Counted from the first letter of the stretch, positions 43,496 to 52,986 are shown. The stretch: DNA of 64,000 nt from Bacteroidales bacterium (GCA_017620015.1 JAFZRE010000015.1:124001-188000); one strand, 5' to 3'. Numbers and translations: made by a program. Notes: generated by a model from the letters alone, not told the origin.

Positions 43496-43849
43496 AACCT
43501 ATAAACTCAGAAACGGCGAAGCCAAACAAACATGAAAAAATCAATTTATGATTAGCTTCGTTGTGCTAAAGGTTGACGATGTACGATTTTTGATTGAAGA
43601 TTATTTGAAAAATGAGGTGCACATAATTTTCAAGAAATGGAGGGGAAAATTTATTATACACTATGATAATACAAAACAGCAGCCGACTATTGCCGACTGT
43701 TGTAAATATTTTCGCATTACAAATGATGATATTCAAGCGTTTCGGATTACAAATCCGAAAGGGCAAATATAGAACAGACTACCGCAAATGCTTATAATTT
43801 TAATTGTGACAAAAAAAGATTTATTATTTAGCATAAAAGACATTTTTTG
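43496..43849. other. non-coding spacer between the YhcG remnant and the PD-(D/E)XK gene
   Basis: Contains the right copy of the flanking repeat (43576-43616) and, before it, an AGCTTCGTTGTGCTAAAGG block related to elements near 57064 and 62065. A 74-codon plus-strand frame here has no recognisable content, and I do not call it. Confidence 0.6.
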
Positions 43850-43857
43850 TATGTTTG
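43850..43857 (+). promoter_or_regulatory. promoter -7 box of the PD-(D/E)XK gene
   Basis: TATGTTTG matches TAnnTTTG, 27 bp before ATG 43885. It excludes the in-frame start at 43855. Confidence 0.6.
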
Positions 43858-43884
43858 CCGATTAACTTAATTACAACTACTATA

Positions 43885-45618
43885 ATGATAAAGAAGTATA
43901 TAAAAAAGGTCATGCAACAAAAGCCAATAGCGTTTGTAGCTATAGGATATGACAATGTGTATGATGATTTTACAAATGTAAACCCACTGAAAATATTAGA
44001 AGGAATTCCTACTATAGCGATACTAAAATATGTAGTAGAAGATTATTCTAGTATATTTTATGCACAGTCAAATGAATCTGCACAACGTAATCTTATATAC
44101 AAATTTTGTACTTATTTGCCTATAAAAACACGACAACGCATATGGAAATTTATTCGCAATACAGAAGCGGATGGTCATCATGTTTTTTTGTATGAGGCGA
44201 TAGGATGCCGAATGCTTTACCGCTTAGCATTGCAAACATATACACCCTTAAATGAAAATGATGACATCGAGTTGTGTGAAAATGAATATGAACCATTATT
44301 TAAAGCTATTCTTTATTGCAACAAACTGTGGACGGATCAACAACTACTTCAAAAACAATGTCCTTTGAGTGAAATCTTATTGAAAATAGATATTCCTATA
44401 GTAGAAAACAAACAATATAAAGACTATAGGACTCAATTATACAAAGCATATCGTTTCTTTTCTTTTTGTGAAAAAGATGTATTATTTAGAACATACCTAC
44501 CGTATTTTATTCAAGACAAGAATGTAGAGAATTGGGGAGAATATATTATGCTTCTGTTCAATGGTTATTTTTACTCCATAAAAGACTGCATTATTCCACA
44601 TGGTAATAATAGTGAGAATAAATTCCTATCCCAATTTTTGATTGATACTGATGATACAACACTTGCAACCCTTTGGGATATTGGCAATAAAGGTTTTGAA
44701 TATTTTTATAATCATTTTTTATATATGATGCCTAATGGCGATTTCCTTTTATTAGATGCCAATTTGCTGATTGACAAACTTTATCAAGGGCTAAAGTTTG
44801 ACCTTTTTCAAACAATTCAAAAGCATTGTTTGCTAAATAAAAAAGGCAAACACTATAAAGATATCTCAGAATTTAATTCCACGCTTGGGACAATTTTTTC
44901 CGAACGGCATCTTTTGTATGAACTTATTGATAAAATATATAATAAAAGTAACATTATAAAGTTTACTGGCGAAGAGTTAAAGGCAGCAGGGATAGAGGGA
45001 GAACCTGATTATTATCTGCGAATAGAAGATGATCTTTTCCTTATAGAGTATAAAGATTTGATTTTCCCAGATTCGTTGAGGTATTCAGACAACATTGATG
45101 ATATAAAACAAGGTATTATTAATCGTTTGTGTCTTGATGACGGCATAAAACGAAAAGGTGGAGGACAATTGCTTTTCAACATTGACAGAATTTTGAATCA
45201 TAACCTAATGGATAATATTGACATAAGATGGAAATCCGTAAAACGCATATTCCCACTAATAGTAACAACCGATAGAGCATTTTCTGCTATGGGCGTTAAT
45301 TTTTGCGTAATTGAATCTTTCGATCAAATTATGAAAAGAAAATATTCTTTTAAACAACCCGTATTGATATTCAAACCTGTAATATTGAATATTGACAGCC
45401 TAATTATATTAAGTTATCGTTTAAATAAATCAATATTGCAATTGTCCGATGTACTTTATGACTACATTATGTTAAATTGGAAGAATATTTCTTCATTTGA
45501 TAATTATGTGTATGACAAGTATAAAGAAAGCAAAACAGATTTGACTGGTTCAATTCATTTTTTGCTTGAAGACTTGGTGAAAAGAATTGCAAAATTAACA
45601 AATAGTATGTTCCAATAA
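43885..45618 (+). CDS. large hypothetical protein with PD-(D/E)XK nuclease-like motif
   Basis: 577 residues, AT-rich, with no signal peptide or membrane segment and no overall family that I recognise. Near residues 355-395 is a pattern typical of restriction-like nucleases: a helix with Glu (SERHLLYELIDKIYN), then GEPDYYLRI with Pro374-Asp375, then LFLIEYKD with Glu388 and Lys390, followed by GGGQLLFNIDRIL. This is the PD-x(n)-ExK signature. The N-terminal 350 residues are helical and unfamiliar. Its position beside a decayed YhcG gene and near RloAB, HEPN and VapBC genes suggests a defence role. That is an inference. Confidence 0.65.
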   Translation: MIKKYIKKVMQQKPIAFVAIGYDNVYDDFTNVNPLKILEGIPTIAILKYVVEDYSSIFYAQSNESAQRNLIYKFCTYLPIKTRQRIWKFIRNTEADGHHVFLYEAIGCRMLYRLALQTYTPLNENDDIELCENEYEPLFKAILYCNKLWTDQQLLQKQCPLSEILLKIDIPIVENKQYKDYRTQLYKAYRFFSFCEKDVLFRTYLPYFIQDKNVENWGEYIMLLFNGYFYSIKDCIIPHGNNSENKFLSQFLIDTDDTTLATLWDIGNKGFEYFYNHFLYMMPNGDFLLLDANLLIDKLYQGLKFDLFQTIQKHCLLNKKGKHYKDISEFNSTLGTIFSERHLLYELIDKIYNKSNIIKFTGEELKAAGIEGEPDYYLRIEDDLFLIEYKDLIFPDSLRYSDNIDDIKQGIINRLCLDDGIKRKGGGQLLFNIDRILNHNLMDNIDIRWKSVKRIFPLIVTTDRAFSAMGVNFCVIESFDQIMKRKYSFKQPVLIFKPVILNIDSLIILSYRLNKSILQLSDVLYDYIMLNWKNISSFDNYVYDKYKESKTDLTGSIHFLLEDLVKRIAKLTNSMFQ

Positions 45619-45682
45619 ATTAGAAGAAAAACAATAGTTTGTTTTTTCAACCACCATATTCCTTTCGTATATTGGAAAACAT

Positions 45683-47470
45683 TTATTGAGTGCAAACAGG
45701 ACGAACTGTTAGACCATAGTAATATACCGAACCTCTCAACTCGCAATAACTCGAATCGAATCCAAGAGACAGCGCATAGAACGACTTACTATTACCATGA
45801 GAACTCGACCAATATGAACCTTTAGAATTGGCAAAGTCAAGATTTGTGTAATAGTTACCAGCAGCAGGCAGGAAAATAGAATTTCCATTAGATCCAGTAA
45901 ATAACCGTCCGTTTACACCATTCATAATTGTCCAAATATTAGTACAGTTATTTAACAACTCCTCTATTTCCGCTTCTGTCGGCATACGCCAGCCTACTCC
46001 CCAGTTGGTTGTAGCAACATCAAATCTGGACGTAAGCACTGTTTCATTTGTAGGATGCGTATAGTTTTCGGAAGTATAAGTACTCTTGGGTGTTGTTTCT
46101 CCCCATGCATAGTAATTACCGTAGGCATTCGGTGTGCTTGCCCCAACATTACAGGTTGCCCATTTAGTTCTAGAAGGCAAGCCAAGATCCACCCAGTCGT
46201 GTCCATTCAATGTGCCTGTTGTTGGAACTTCCGTTGTAAACTGCTTTACTTCTCCGTATGCAGTACCTATACTATTTGTTGCATACGCACACACATAATA
46301 TGTTGTTCCACTAGCCAAACCTGTAATATTACTTGTAAAACTGCCAGATCCTGAACCATCTATTGTTTTACTATCGCTTATTGTAGGATTCGGAGAAGTG
46401 TTCCAGCATACACCTCTTGCTATTATATACACGCCGCCGTCCGATGACACATTTCCACCACAGACAGCTGTTCCTTGAGAAATATTAGTCACAGCATTTG
46501 TACTAACTACTGGCAACGACAAAGTTCTAAAAACTCTTTCTTCTCCGTATGAAGTGCCATCTCCATTAGTCGCGTATGCCCGCACATAATAAGTTGTACC
46601 TTCTGTCAGCCCTGTGATATTGCTTGTAAATAAACTGCCCGTATCAACACTATCAAATGTTTTATCGTCTTCTATAGTAGGATTATAATGTGTTGCCCAA
46701 CATACACCTCGCGCTACTATGGCAGAACTGCCTGTAGATGTAACATTACCACCGCATACGGCAGATGTGCCCGATATTTCTGTTACTGGATATGTTGTAA
46801 CAGTAGGTTTTGATGTAGTTAAAAAACTTTTTTCTTCTCCGTATGCCGTACCCATTTCGTTTGTCGCGTATGCTCGCACATAATAGGTTGTGCCATCGGT
46901 TAGTCCTGTAATATTGCTTGTGAAATTTCCCATACCAGTCCCGTCTGTTGTTTTTGCATCATTTGTTGTCGGATTCTGCGATGTACTCCAGCAAACGCCA
47001 CGCTCCATTATCGGCAAACCGCCAGATGATGATATATTTCCGCCACAAACTGCAGTTGTCGGTCTTATCTCCAATACTTCATTAGTTGATATTTCCGCCA
47101 ACGCAAACAAGGTTTTGCAATTTTTTTCAGAATCGCTATACCCTACACCTGCAGCATTACGCGCGTATGCTTTTATGCGATAATATGTTCCAGGATTCAA
47201 ACTGTCAATTTTTACAGAAAACATTCCGTTCGACAATACAGCCGTCACAAGTCTTACATTCGTTTTATCATCATTTGGATAGACATAAAAACCACATTCT
47301 GTAACTTCAATATTTTTAGAATCCTCAATATACGATTCTGCATATACTGTCTTTGCTGTTTCCCCATACAATTTTACATCGCCAACTTCTGGCGGAAAGA
47401 ACAATTCATTCTGCTTTTCGCACGAAGAAAATATTATAACGGAAAATAATATCCAAAACAATTTGCGCAT
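45683..47470 (-). CDS. FISUMP-domain lipoprotein with fibronectin-III-like repeats
   Basis: 595 residues. Signal peptide II (MRKLFWILFSVIIFSSC). An N-terminal module is followed by three nearly identical repeats of about 93 residues, each with TAVCGGN(I/V)xSxG, RGVCWxTxxNPT, SNITGLxxGTTYYVxAYATN and YGE. The C-terminal 175 residues are a FISUMP domain (DWVDLGLPSRTKWATCNVGA to YYGLTVRPVC). Such proteins are surface-exposed in gut and rumen Bacteroidota; the domain often sits with fibronectin-like repeats. Role unknown, possibly adhesion. The gene converges with the preceding one (gap 64 bp). Confidence 0.85.
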   Translation of the reverse strand: MRKLFWILFSVIIFSSCEKQNELFFPPEVGDVKLYGETAKTVYAESYIEDSKNIEVTECGFYVYPNDDKTNVRLVTAVLSNGMFSVKIDSLNPGTYYRIKAYARNAAGVGYSDSEKNCKTLFALAEISTNEVLEIRPTTAVCGGNISSSGGLPIMERGVCWSTSQNPTTNDAKTTDGTGMGNFTSNITGLTDGTTYYVRAYATNEMGTAYGEEKSFLTTSKPTVTTYPVTEISGTSAVCGGNVTSTGSSAIVARGVCWATHYNPTIEDDKTFDSVDTGSLFTSNITGLTEGTTYYVRAYATNGDGTSYGEERVFRTLSLPVVSTNAVTNISQGTAVCGGNVSSDGGVYIIARGVCWNTSPNPTISDSKTIDGSGSGSFTSNITGLASGTTYYVCAYATNSIGTAYGEVKQFTTEVPTTGTLNGHDWVDLGLPSRTKWATCNVGASTPNAYGNYYAWGETTPKSTYTSENYTHPTNETVLTSRFDVATTNWGVGWRMPTEAEIEELLNNCTNIWTIMNGVNGRLFTGSNGNSIFLPAAGNYYTNLDFANSKGSYWSSSHGNSKSFYALSLGFDSSYCELRGSVYYYGLTVRPVCTQ

Positions 47471-47512
47471 AACTTGTTGCTTTTTAAAATTCTTATCTAC
47501 AATAATTTACCA

Positions 47513-49789
47513 TTATCTGTTGCCATCCTTTATTTGTATGCCTAATCCCACAGAGATTGTCCCATTGGTTCTTCTCCATTTTAGCGATGTTGTAATTTGC
47601 TCCGTTTCATTATAAAAATAGTCCGTACCATTTATCTTCCCTAATCCGCCTTCAACAAACATATACGTCTTTCCAGTTTTAACTCCAAGCCTAAGAATAC
47701 CATCACACCCCATATTCAAACGACGGCTTTGAACGCTTTCTGGCAAGCCAGATTTAATCGTCCTTCCAACATTAAGGTTCACACCTGCTCCCAATATGAA
47801 TTTACCAAACAGGAACAATGGTCCAAACGATATATTGTCCATAGTTCTGTACGATAAAAATAGTCCGTAGGCTCTATTCCTTCCCCACAAAAAATCCATT
47901 CCGACAGAACCATTAAGACTTTTAAATGCTTCATTGAATTGATAGCCTAACCCAAGATTCATACCGATAGAAACAGACGGTCTTCCCGACTGGGACAGAT
48001 ACACAGAAGCAAATGCACCATCATTAGTTCCAAGTTCTATTGACCCATTCCTGCCTTTGGGAGATTTATTTTTTGCTACATTTATAGTAATAGATGAAGA
48101 CCATTTATACACTTCACACCAATTAGGAATAGATGATATATCCCAAGATTCTGAATTTGTTGAAACAGAAATAGTTTTCTGACCTTCGTTTTCGTCAAAA
48201 CTTATGCTTTTTGGATTCGCTGTTATGTATGGGCGTTCTTTACCTGATTGCGAAACATCCACAGAAACAGATTCTCCATCGTTAGTTTCTAACAAAATTG
48301 TTCCTTTACGACTATTATAAGAATCATTTCTTCTTGCACTTATTGTTAATTTCGATGTTGAACCGCCAGACATCACACACCAATCGGGGTTGGATGATAT
48401 TTTCCAAGATTCGGAATTTGTAGAAACAGAGACATCCTTTTGCCCTCCCATATCACCAAAAATTACACCTTTAGGATTTGTTGTTATATAAGGTCGTTCT
48501 TTGCCTGATTGTGAAACATATATAGAAATTGATTTTCCATCACTTGTTTCCAATTCAACTATTCCATTGCGAAATTCATACGATTCGTTTTTCGATACAT
48601 TTATTGTTAAAAATGCAGAAGATTTATTTGTTGTACACCAATCAGGTTTAGATGACACTTCCCAAGATTCGGAATTTGTTGAAATAGAAATTTCCTTTTT
48701 ACCACCATTTGAGTCGAAATCTATGCTTTTAGGAGTTGCTGTTATATAAGGTCGTTCTTTGCCCGACTGCGAAATATATACAGAAACAGACTTTCCGTCG
48801 TTCGTTTCCAATTCAATAGTTCCACTACGACTTTCATACGATTCATTTTTAGTAACATTTATTGTTACAGATGTCGCAGTCTTGCCCGTTGCCGTACACC
48901 AATTGGGTTTTGATGCAACTTTCCACGACTGCGCATTGGTTGTAATTGTCAAAGCCTTACTTTCCTGTTTTTCGGAAAAGAACAAGTTTGTAGGTGATGT
49001 ACTTATGTATGACGGACGATTTTCAACACCATCCATCGGCATTTCCTTGTTGTAACATTCAATGTAAAATACAAAGTTTCTAACCGCCTTGACTTTATCT
49101 TGACGCTTTACATAATTTTCCATTTGAGAATTTGCTGGCAATACATTGGCGGTGTGCATAGTTTCTACCAAATTTTTCAAATACGAAGCCTTAACCGCAT
49201 AATTTACATTCTGGGTCTGTACACTTTGAATTCCAGAACTGGCAATTCCTATTATATTGCCATTTTCATCAAAAACAGGACCTCCACTATTTCCATGATG
49301 TATAGGAGCAGAAATCTGATAAGTTGACACATCTCCATCATATCCGCTTAATGCACTTATTCTGCCGTCAGTATATTTAACTTCATCGCCCATTATGTTT
49401 GTCAATGGGAAACCTAACACCCAAATTTCTTCTGCAACTTCGGCAGTGTTTGTCCTTATTTTGTACGGAATCGTACCAAATCCAGGAAACCCATTGCCTG
49501 AAATCTTCAATATTGCCAAGTCGTTTATTTTATCCTTGGCAACGACTTCTGCGATATATTTCTTAGTGAAATTTCCTCGAATACCATAAACATAAATAGT
49601 TCGAGCATCCTCAGCAACGTGCCAATTAGTAACAAGATAACCATTATTTAAGGCGAAACCTGTTCCTGACCAAGACTTCACATCCCCATACGATGAAGTA
49701 TTGAATGTTTGGGTAACAGCAGGACTTTGCCCCATTAAACTAAAAACGAAAACATTTAAAGCAAATATCAAAAACAGAAAATTTTTCAT
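47513..49789 (-). CDS. trypsin-like serine protease with four BACON domains and a C-terminal barrel-like domain
   Basis: 758 residues. Signal peptide MKNFLFLIFALNVFVFSLMGQ. Protease domain at about 35-220 with His in TNWHVAED, Asp in KINDLAILK and Ser in GNSGGPVF, so the triad is complete. Four BACON repeats of about 90 residues follow (PYITxxPKxIxFD, SxSWxxSSxPxWC, GxxxLETNDGxSxSVxxSQSGKERP). The last 150 residues have amphipathic strands (SIGMNLGLGYQFNEAF, YGLFLSYRTMD) and look like a small outer-membrane barrel. The order protease-BACON-barrel is unusual; the protease would be displayed at the outer membrane. Confidence 0.85.
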   Translation of the reverse strand: MKNFLFLIFALNVFVFSLMGQSPAVTQTFNTSSYGDVKSWSGTGFALNNGYLVTNWHVAEDARTIYVYGIRGNFTKKYIAEVVAKDKINDLAILKISGNGFPGFGTIPYKIRTNTAEVAEEIWVLGFPLTNIMGDEVKYTDGRISALSGYDGDVSTYQISAPIHHGNSGGPVFDENGNIIGIASSGIQSVQTQNVNYAVKASYLKNLVETMHTANVLPANSQMENYVKRQDKVKAVRNFVFYIECYNKEMPMDGVENRPSYISTSPTNLFFSEKQESKALTITTNAQSWKVASKPNWCTATGKTATSVTINVTKNESYESRSGTIELETNDGKSVSVYISQSGKERPYITATPKSIDFDSNGGKKEISISTNSESWEVSSKPDWCTTNKSSAFLTINVSKNESYEFRNGIVELETSDGKSISIYVSQSGKERPYITTNPKGVIFGDMGGQKDVSVSTNSESWKISSNPDWCVMSGGSTSKLTISARRNDSYNSRKGTILLETNDGESVSVDVSQSGKERPYITANPKSISFDENEGQKTISVSTNSESWDISSIPNWCEVYKWSSSITINVAKNKSPKGRNGSIELGTNDGAFASVYLSQSGRPSVSIGMNLGLGYQFNEAFKSLNGSVGMDFLWGRNRAYGLFLSYRTMDNISFGPLFLFGKFILGAGVNLNVGRTIKSGLPESVQSRRLNMGCDGILRLGVKTGKTYMFVEGGLGKINGTDYFYNETEQITTSLKWRRTNGTISVGLGIQIKDGNR

Positions 49790-49831
49790 ATATGACTGCC
49801 TCTATCATTTAAATAGGTTACTTGTCAGCCT

Positions 49832-50467
49832 TTATTTTTTTAGCTGTCCATTACTATAGAGTTTATTCTTGTAACCTAATTTATCTGCTAATTCTAATAA
49901 TATTTTTGATTCTTTTTCAAGAACATTTAAGATATAATTTGGACCTGTAATAGAAATAACATCTTCGTTAAAATGAATTTCATTTGAATTTTGGGCTATT
50001 TTACGTAATACATCTATTTTCCTTGGCGTTCCTGAATTGTTATGGCAAATATTGTTTCTTAAAGCATTTACTTCATCATCAATAAAATCAATATCATTCA
50101 TAGCCTCTTTTGATAATGTAATATTCTTACTTGAACAAATTGCTTTTATAATTTGTTTTGTTCGTGCTTCTTTCGCCAATAAATTTGTGACACTTTCATA
50201 ATAGGCATAAACCATTAGTAACATTGACTGATAAAAGATGTTTTTCATATCTTCATCATCATCAAATGCCTTCATTTTTTCAAAAAAGATGGAGTTTTCA
50301 ACTTCTTTATCATCACAAGCATCTTGAATCGCTTCTTCTTTAAATTGAATGAACAATTCTTTATTCAATTCTTCTAATAATTTTGGATACTGACATATCA
50401 ATTTCTCCAAAATTTGTGCTTTCCTTTTTATCATACTTAATGTTGGATCTTGTACTGAAAAAGCCAT
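49832..50467 (-). CDS. HEPN-like domain protein
   Basis: About 211 residues from ATG 50467 (MAFSVQDPTLSM), preceded by GGAG at a suitable distance; the longer frame to 50542 has no family support. The protein is all-helical and charged. Residues ALRNNICHNNSG (about 148-159) contain R-N-N-I-C-H, the Rx4-6H motif of HEPN ribonucleases, with an upstream helix IFYQSMLLMVYAYYESVTNLL typical of HEPN folds. HEPN proteins are common in toxin-antitoxin, abortive-infection and restriction systems. Its promoter lies at 50721-50751, leaving a structured leader of about 250 nt. Confidence 0.6.
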   Translation of the reverse strand: MAFSVQDPTLSMIKRKAQILEKLICQYPKLLEELNKELFIQFKEEAIQDACDDKEVENSIFFEKMKAFDDDEDMKNIFYQSMLLMVYAYYESVTNLLAKEARTKQIIKAICSSKNITLSKEAMNDIDFIDDEVNALRNNICHNNSGTPRKIDVLRKIAQNSNEIHFNEDVISITGPNYILNVLEKESKILLELADKLGYKNKLYSNGQLKK

Positions 50468-50544
50468 ATTTATATTTTCTCCACCCACCAGTGCCAAACA
50501 GGTAAATTCTACGCATAAAGAAGCGTGGCACTGATATACCATAT

Positions 50545-50662
50545 CTTCGAATGGAGGTCGTGAGAATTACCCTGTAGCAAGATTTAGTCATAACAGCCCA
50601 CGCATAGCGTGAACTACTATGCTCTCTTTGCTACGAAAATTTCTCACGTTTCCATTCGCAAG
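50545..50662. repeat. long imperfect hairpin in the HEPN gene leader
   Basis: Left arm CTTCGAATGGA, CGTGAGAA, GTAGCAAGA (50545-50582) pairs with right arm TCTTTGCTAC, TTTCTCACG, TCCATTCG, AAG (50626-50662). This gives about 33 bp of stem with a few bulges. Smaller hairpins (CACGC-ATA-GCGTG) lie in the loop. No T-run follows. It could be a structured leader RNA of the HEPN gene or a MITE-like insertion. Confidence 0.75.
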
Positions 50663-50720
50663 ACGAGCATAACGCTTCGTTAATCAATATGTACGGCTTG
50701 GTTCATCACCAAACCAATTG

Positions 50721-50751
50721 CAAAAATAGGAAAAGGGAATGGAATGGCAAA
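50721..50751 (-). promoter_or_regulatory. strong promoter driving the HEPN gene leader
   Basis: Minus strand TTTG (50751-50748), exactly 19 bp, then TATTTTTG (50728-50721), a full match to the Bacteroidota consensus. Confidence 0.65.
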
Positions 50752-50844
50752 ATTTATTTTTGGGGGAGATATTAGCGACCACCTACATTACTGTTAAAAT
50801 TTGAGATTTTTTCTCAAATTTAAGCATGGTATTTGTTTTATTTG

Positions 50845-50852
50845 TATCTTTG
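50845..50852 (+). promoter_or_regulatory. promoter -7 box of the rloAB-like pair
   Basis: TATCTTTG matches TAnnTTTG, 37 bp before ATG 50890, and falls inside the longer open frame that begins at 50833, so the later start is preferred. Confidence 0.55.
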
Positions 50853-50889
50853 CATCCGTAAAACAATAAGGATTAAAGCGCAATCAATT

Positions 50890-52155
50890 ATGTTACTGAA
50901 TTTTACAGTTGAAAACTATAGGTCTTTCTTTGAGAAGAAAACTATTTCTTTGCTATCACAGAAATTAAGTGAGGAAGCAACGGAAAATGCTACTCAGGCG
51001 TTGTCTTACAATATCCTCAAGACTTTAGCAGTGTATGGCGCTAATTCGAGTGGCAAGTCCAATCTAATCAGCGCAATGCAAGCCATGAAACTATGTGTGC
51101 TTTCATCTGTAAGGCTCAATCCAAACGATATGCTACAATACGAACCTTTTTTACTTCTGAAAGGCAATAACAAACCTACTATGTTTGAGGTATCATTCTT
51201 GAAAGAAAATTGGTGCTATCGTTACGGCTTCTCATACACTCAAACAGAGATTGTTGACGAATGGCTGTTTCGCAGAACAACCAATCGCTCAAAAGAACAG
51301 GTTCTTTTTATTCGGAATAAAGAAGGGATTGCGTTTGATGATAAAAAATTTCCAGAAGGCATCGGCTTGGAGACTAAAACAAACAACAACCGCTTGTTCC
51401 TTTCTCTGTGCGCCCAACTTGGAGGAGAAATTTCAAATCAAGTGATTTCATGGTTCGAGATTGACTTTAATGTCGCTTCGGGGCTTAACAATCAAGAGTA
51501 CCGAGAATTTTCAAAAATGCAATTTCACACAAAGAAAAATGCCAGCACAGAAGCGTTGAGATTTTTCAAAACTCTGCAATTAGGCTTCAATGGCATTTCA
51601 ACGCACGAAGAAAAAATAAGAATTACCAATGACACGCCAAAAGAAATTATCACATTGCTTAGCAATGGAATTGCAATAAAACGCATTGAAATAGAATCTG
51701 TACATAATTTGTACGATAAAAAAGGTAATGCTTGCGGACAAATTAATTTCCCATTTGACGAAAAGGAGTCTTCCGGAACAAGGAAACTTTTTGATATGTC
51801 GGGACCAATTTTTGACACCCTAGAAAAAGGTTCTGTACTTGTTATTGATGAACTTGATGCCAAAATGCATCCCCTGATTTCCCAGCAAATCATACGATTG
51901 TTTAATAGCACGACAAGTAATCCTCATAATGCACAACTGATTTTTACCACACACGACACACATCTGCTATCTACAAAGATGCTTCGTCGCGACCAAATCT
52001 GGTTTACGGAAAAGAATGATGTGGAGCAAACCGACTTGTACTGCCTCACCGACATTGTATTGCCAGACGGAACCAAGCCACGCAACGATGCAAACTATGA
52101 AAAGAACTACATTGCAGGCAGGTATGGAGCAATTCCCTATATCGTTAACGAATAA
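50890..52155 (+). CDS. RloA-like AAA-family ATPase (AAA_15/AbiLi type)
   Basis: 421 residues starting MLLNFTVENYRSFFEKKTISLL, the standard opening of SMC-like AAA_15/AAA_21 ATPases. Walker A YGANSSGKS is at about 50-58, the Walker B block VLVIDELDAKMHPLISQQII near 315, and the switch FTTHDTHLLS near 355. It is followed after 11 bp by an RloB-type gene. Such pairs belong to the RloA/RloB and AbiL group of anti-phage systems found in restriction and defence islands. Here no type I restriction genes are next to it, so it is likely a stand-alone system. Confidence 0.85.
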   Translation: MLLNFTVENYRSFFEKKTISLLSQKLSEEATENATQALSYNILKTLAVYGANSSGKSNLISAMQAMKLCVLSSVRLNPNDMLQYEPFLLLKGNNKPTMFEVSFLKENWCYRYGFSYTQTEIVDEWLFRRTTNRSKEQVLFIRNKEGIAFDDKKFPEGIGLETKTNNNRLFLSLCAQLGGEISNQVISWFEIDFNVASGLNNQEYREFSKMQFHTKKNASTEALRFFKTLQLGFNGISTHEEKIRITNDTPKEIITLLSNGIAIKRIEIESVHNLYDKKGNACGQINFPFDEKESSGTRKLFDMSGPIFDTLEKGSVLVIDELDAKMHPLISQQIIRLFNSTTSNPHNAQLIFTTHDTHLLSTKMLRRDQIWFTEKNDVEQTDLYCLTDIVLPDGTKPRNDANYEKNYIAGRYGAIPYIVNE

Positions 52156-52166
52156 AACCTGAATAT

Positions 52167-52868
52167 ATGCCAGCAAATAGGATAAAATTGGAGCCAGCAC
52201 TTGTGCGCCGCTATGCAAAACAGGCACAGAAACGCAAATTACGGCAGATTGTTTGTAAAATTCTTGTTGTATGCGAAGGCACAAAAACGGAACCGAACTA
52301 TTTTGAAGCGTTCCGTACTTTCAATCGGGGCACAACCATTTACGACATAGAAGTAAAAGGACTGGGCTGCAACACAATAAGTGTTGTTGATAAGGCTATA
52401 GAACTTAAAGACAAAGGGGAGTACGACCGTGTGTGGGCTGTTTTCGACAAGGACTCTTTTCCCGACAACAAGTTCAACAATGCAATCATCAAGGCAAAAG
52501 ACAATGGTATATGCTGTGCTTGGAGCAACGAGGCATTTGAATTATGGTACTTGTATCATTTTGAAAATCGCACTACAGGGATGAGCCGGGCTGAATATCA
52601 AAAAGCAATTTCTAAAGCGGTAAACAAATCTCCAAAATACAAACAGAAAACTGCATATGAATATGCCAAGAACGACAAGAACAACTATCACATTATGACC
52701 ACATACGGTTCTATGGACAATGCCATAAAATTTGCGGAGGCAAAGAGCCTAGAATACAGCGACCAGCGTTATGCCACCCATAACCCGTGTACAATGGTTT
52801 ACAAATTGGTAAGGCAACTGGTAGGAAAAGATGATGAACTGAATGAAGAATTGAAGAATAAAATATAA
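52167..52868 (+). CDS. RloB-like protein (AbiLii type)
   Basis: 233 residues. An N-terminal basic helix is followed by ILVVCEGTKTEPNYFEAF (about 32-49), VWAVFDKDSFPD (about 90-101) and CCAWSNEAFELWYLYHF (about 116-132). The E and DxD-type acidic residues fit a Toprim-like catalytic core as proposed for RloB/OLD nucleases. Probable effector of the pair with the ATPase upstream. Normal length. Confidence 0.88.
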   Translation: MPANRIKLEPALVRRYAKQAQKRKLRQIVCKILVVCEGTKTEPNYFEAFRTFNRGTTIYDIEVKGLGCNTISVVDKAIELKDKGEYDRVWAVFDKDSFPDNKFNNAIIKAKDNGICCAWSNEAFELWYLYHFENRTTGMSRAEYQKAISKAVNKSPKYKQKTAYEYAKNDKNNYHIMTTYGSMDNAIKFAEAKSLEYSDQRYATHNPCTMVYKLVRQLVGKDDELNEELKNKI

Positions 52869-52986
52869 AGTCATTGTAAAGGACCTTATGCCAACTATAC
52901 TATAGTAGCATCCGTATATAGAATAGTGATTTAGTGTACAAAAGAAAAAAATCGTCAATCGTAAATTCCAAATCGCAAATAAGTTT

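Noticed and set aside
43548..43772. 74-codon plus-strand ORF
   Set aside because: No family resemblance, no ribosome-binding site, and it is partly made of the flanking repeat.
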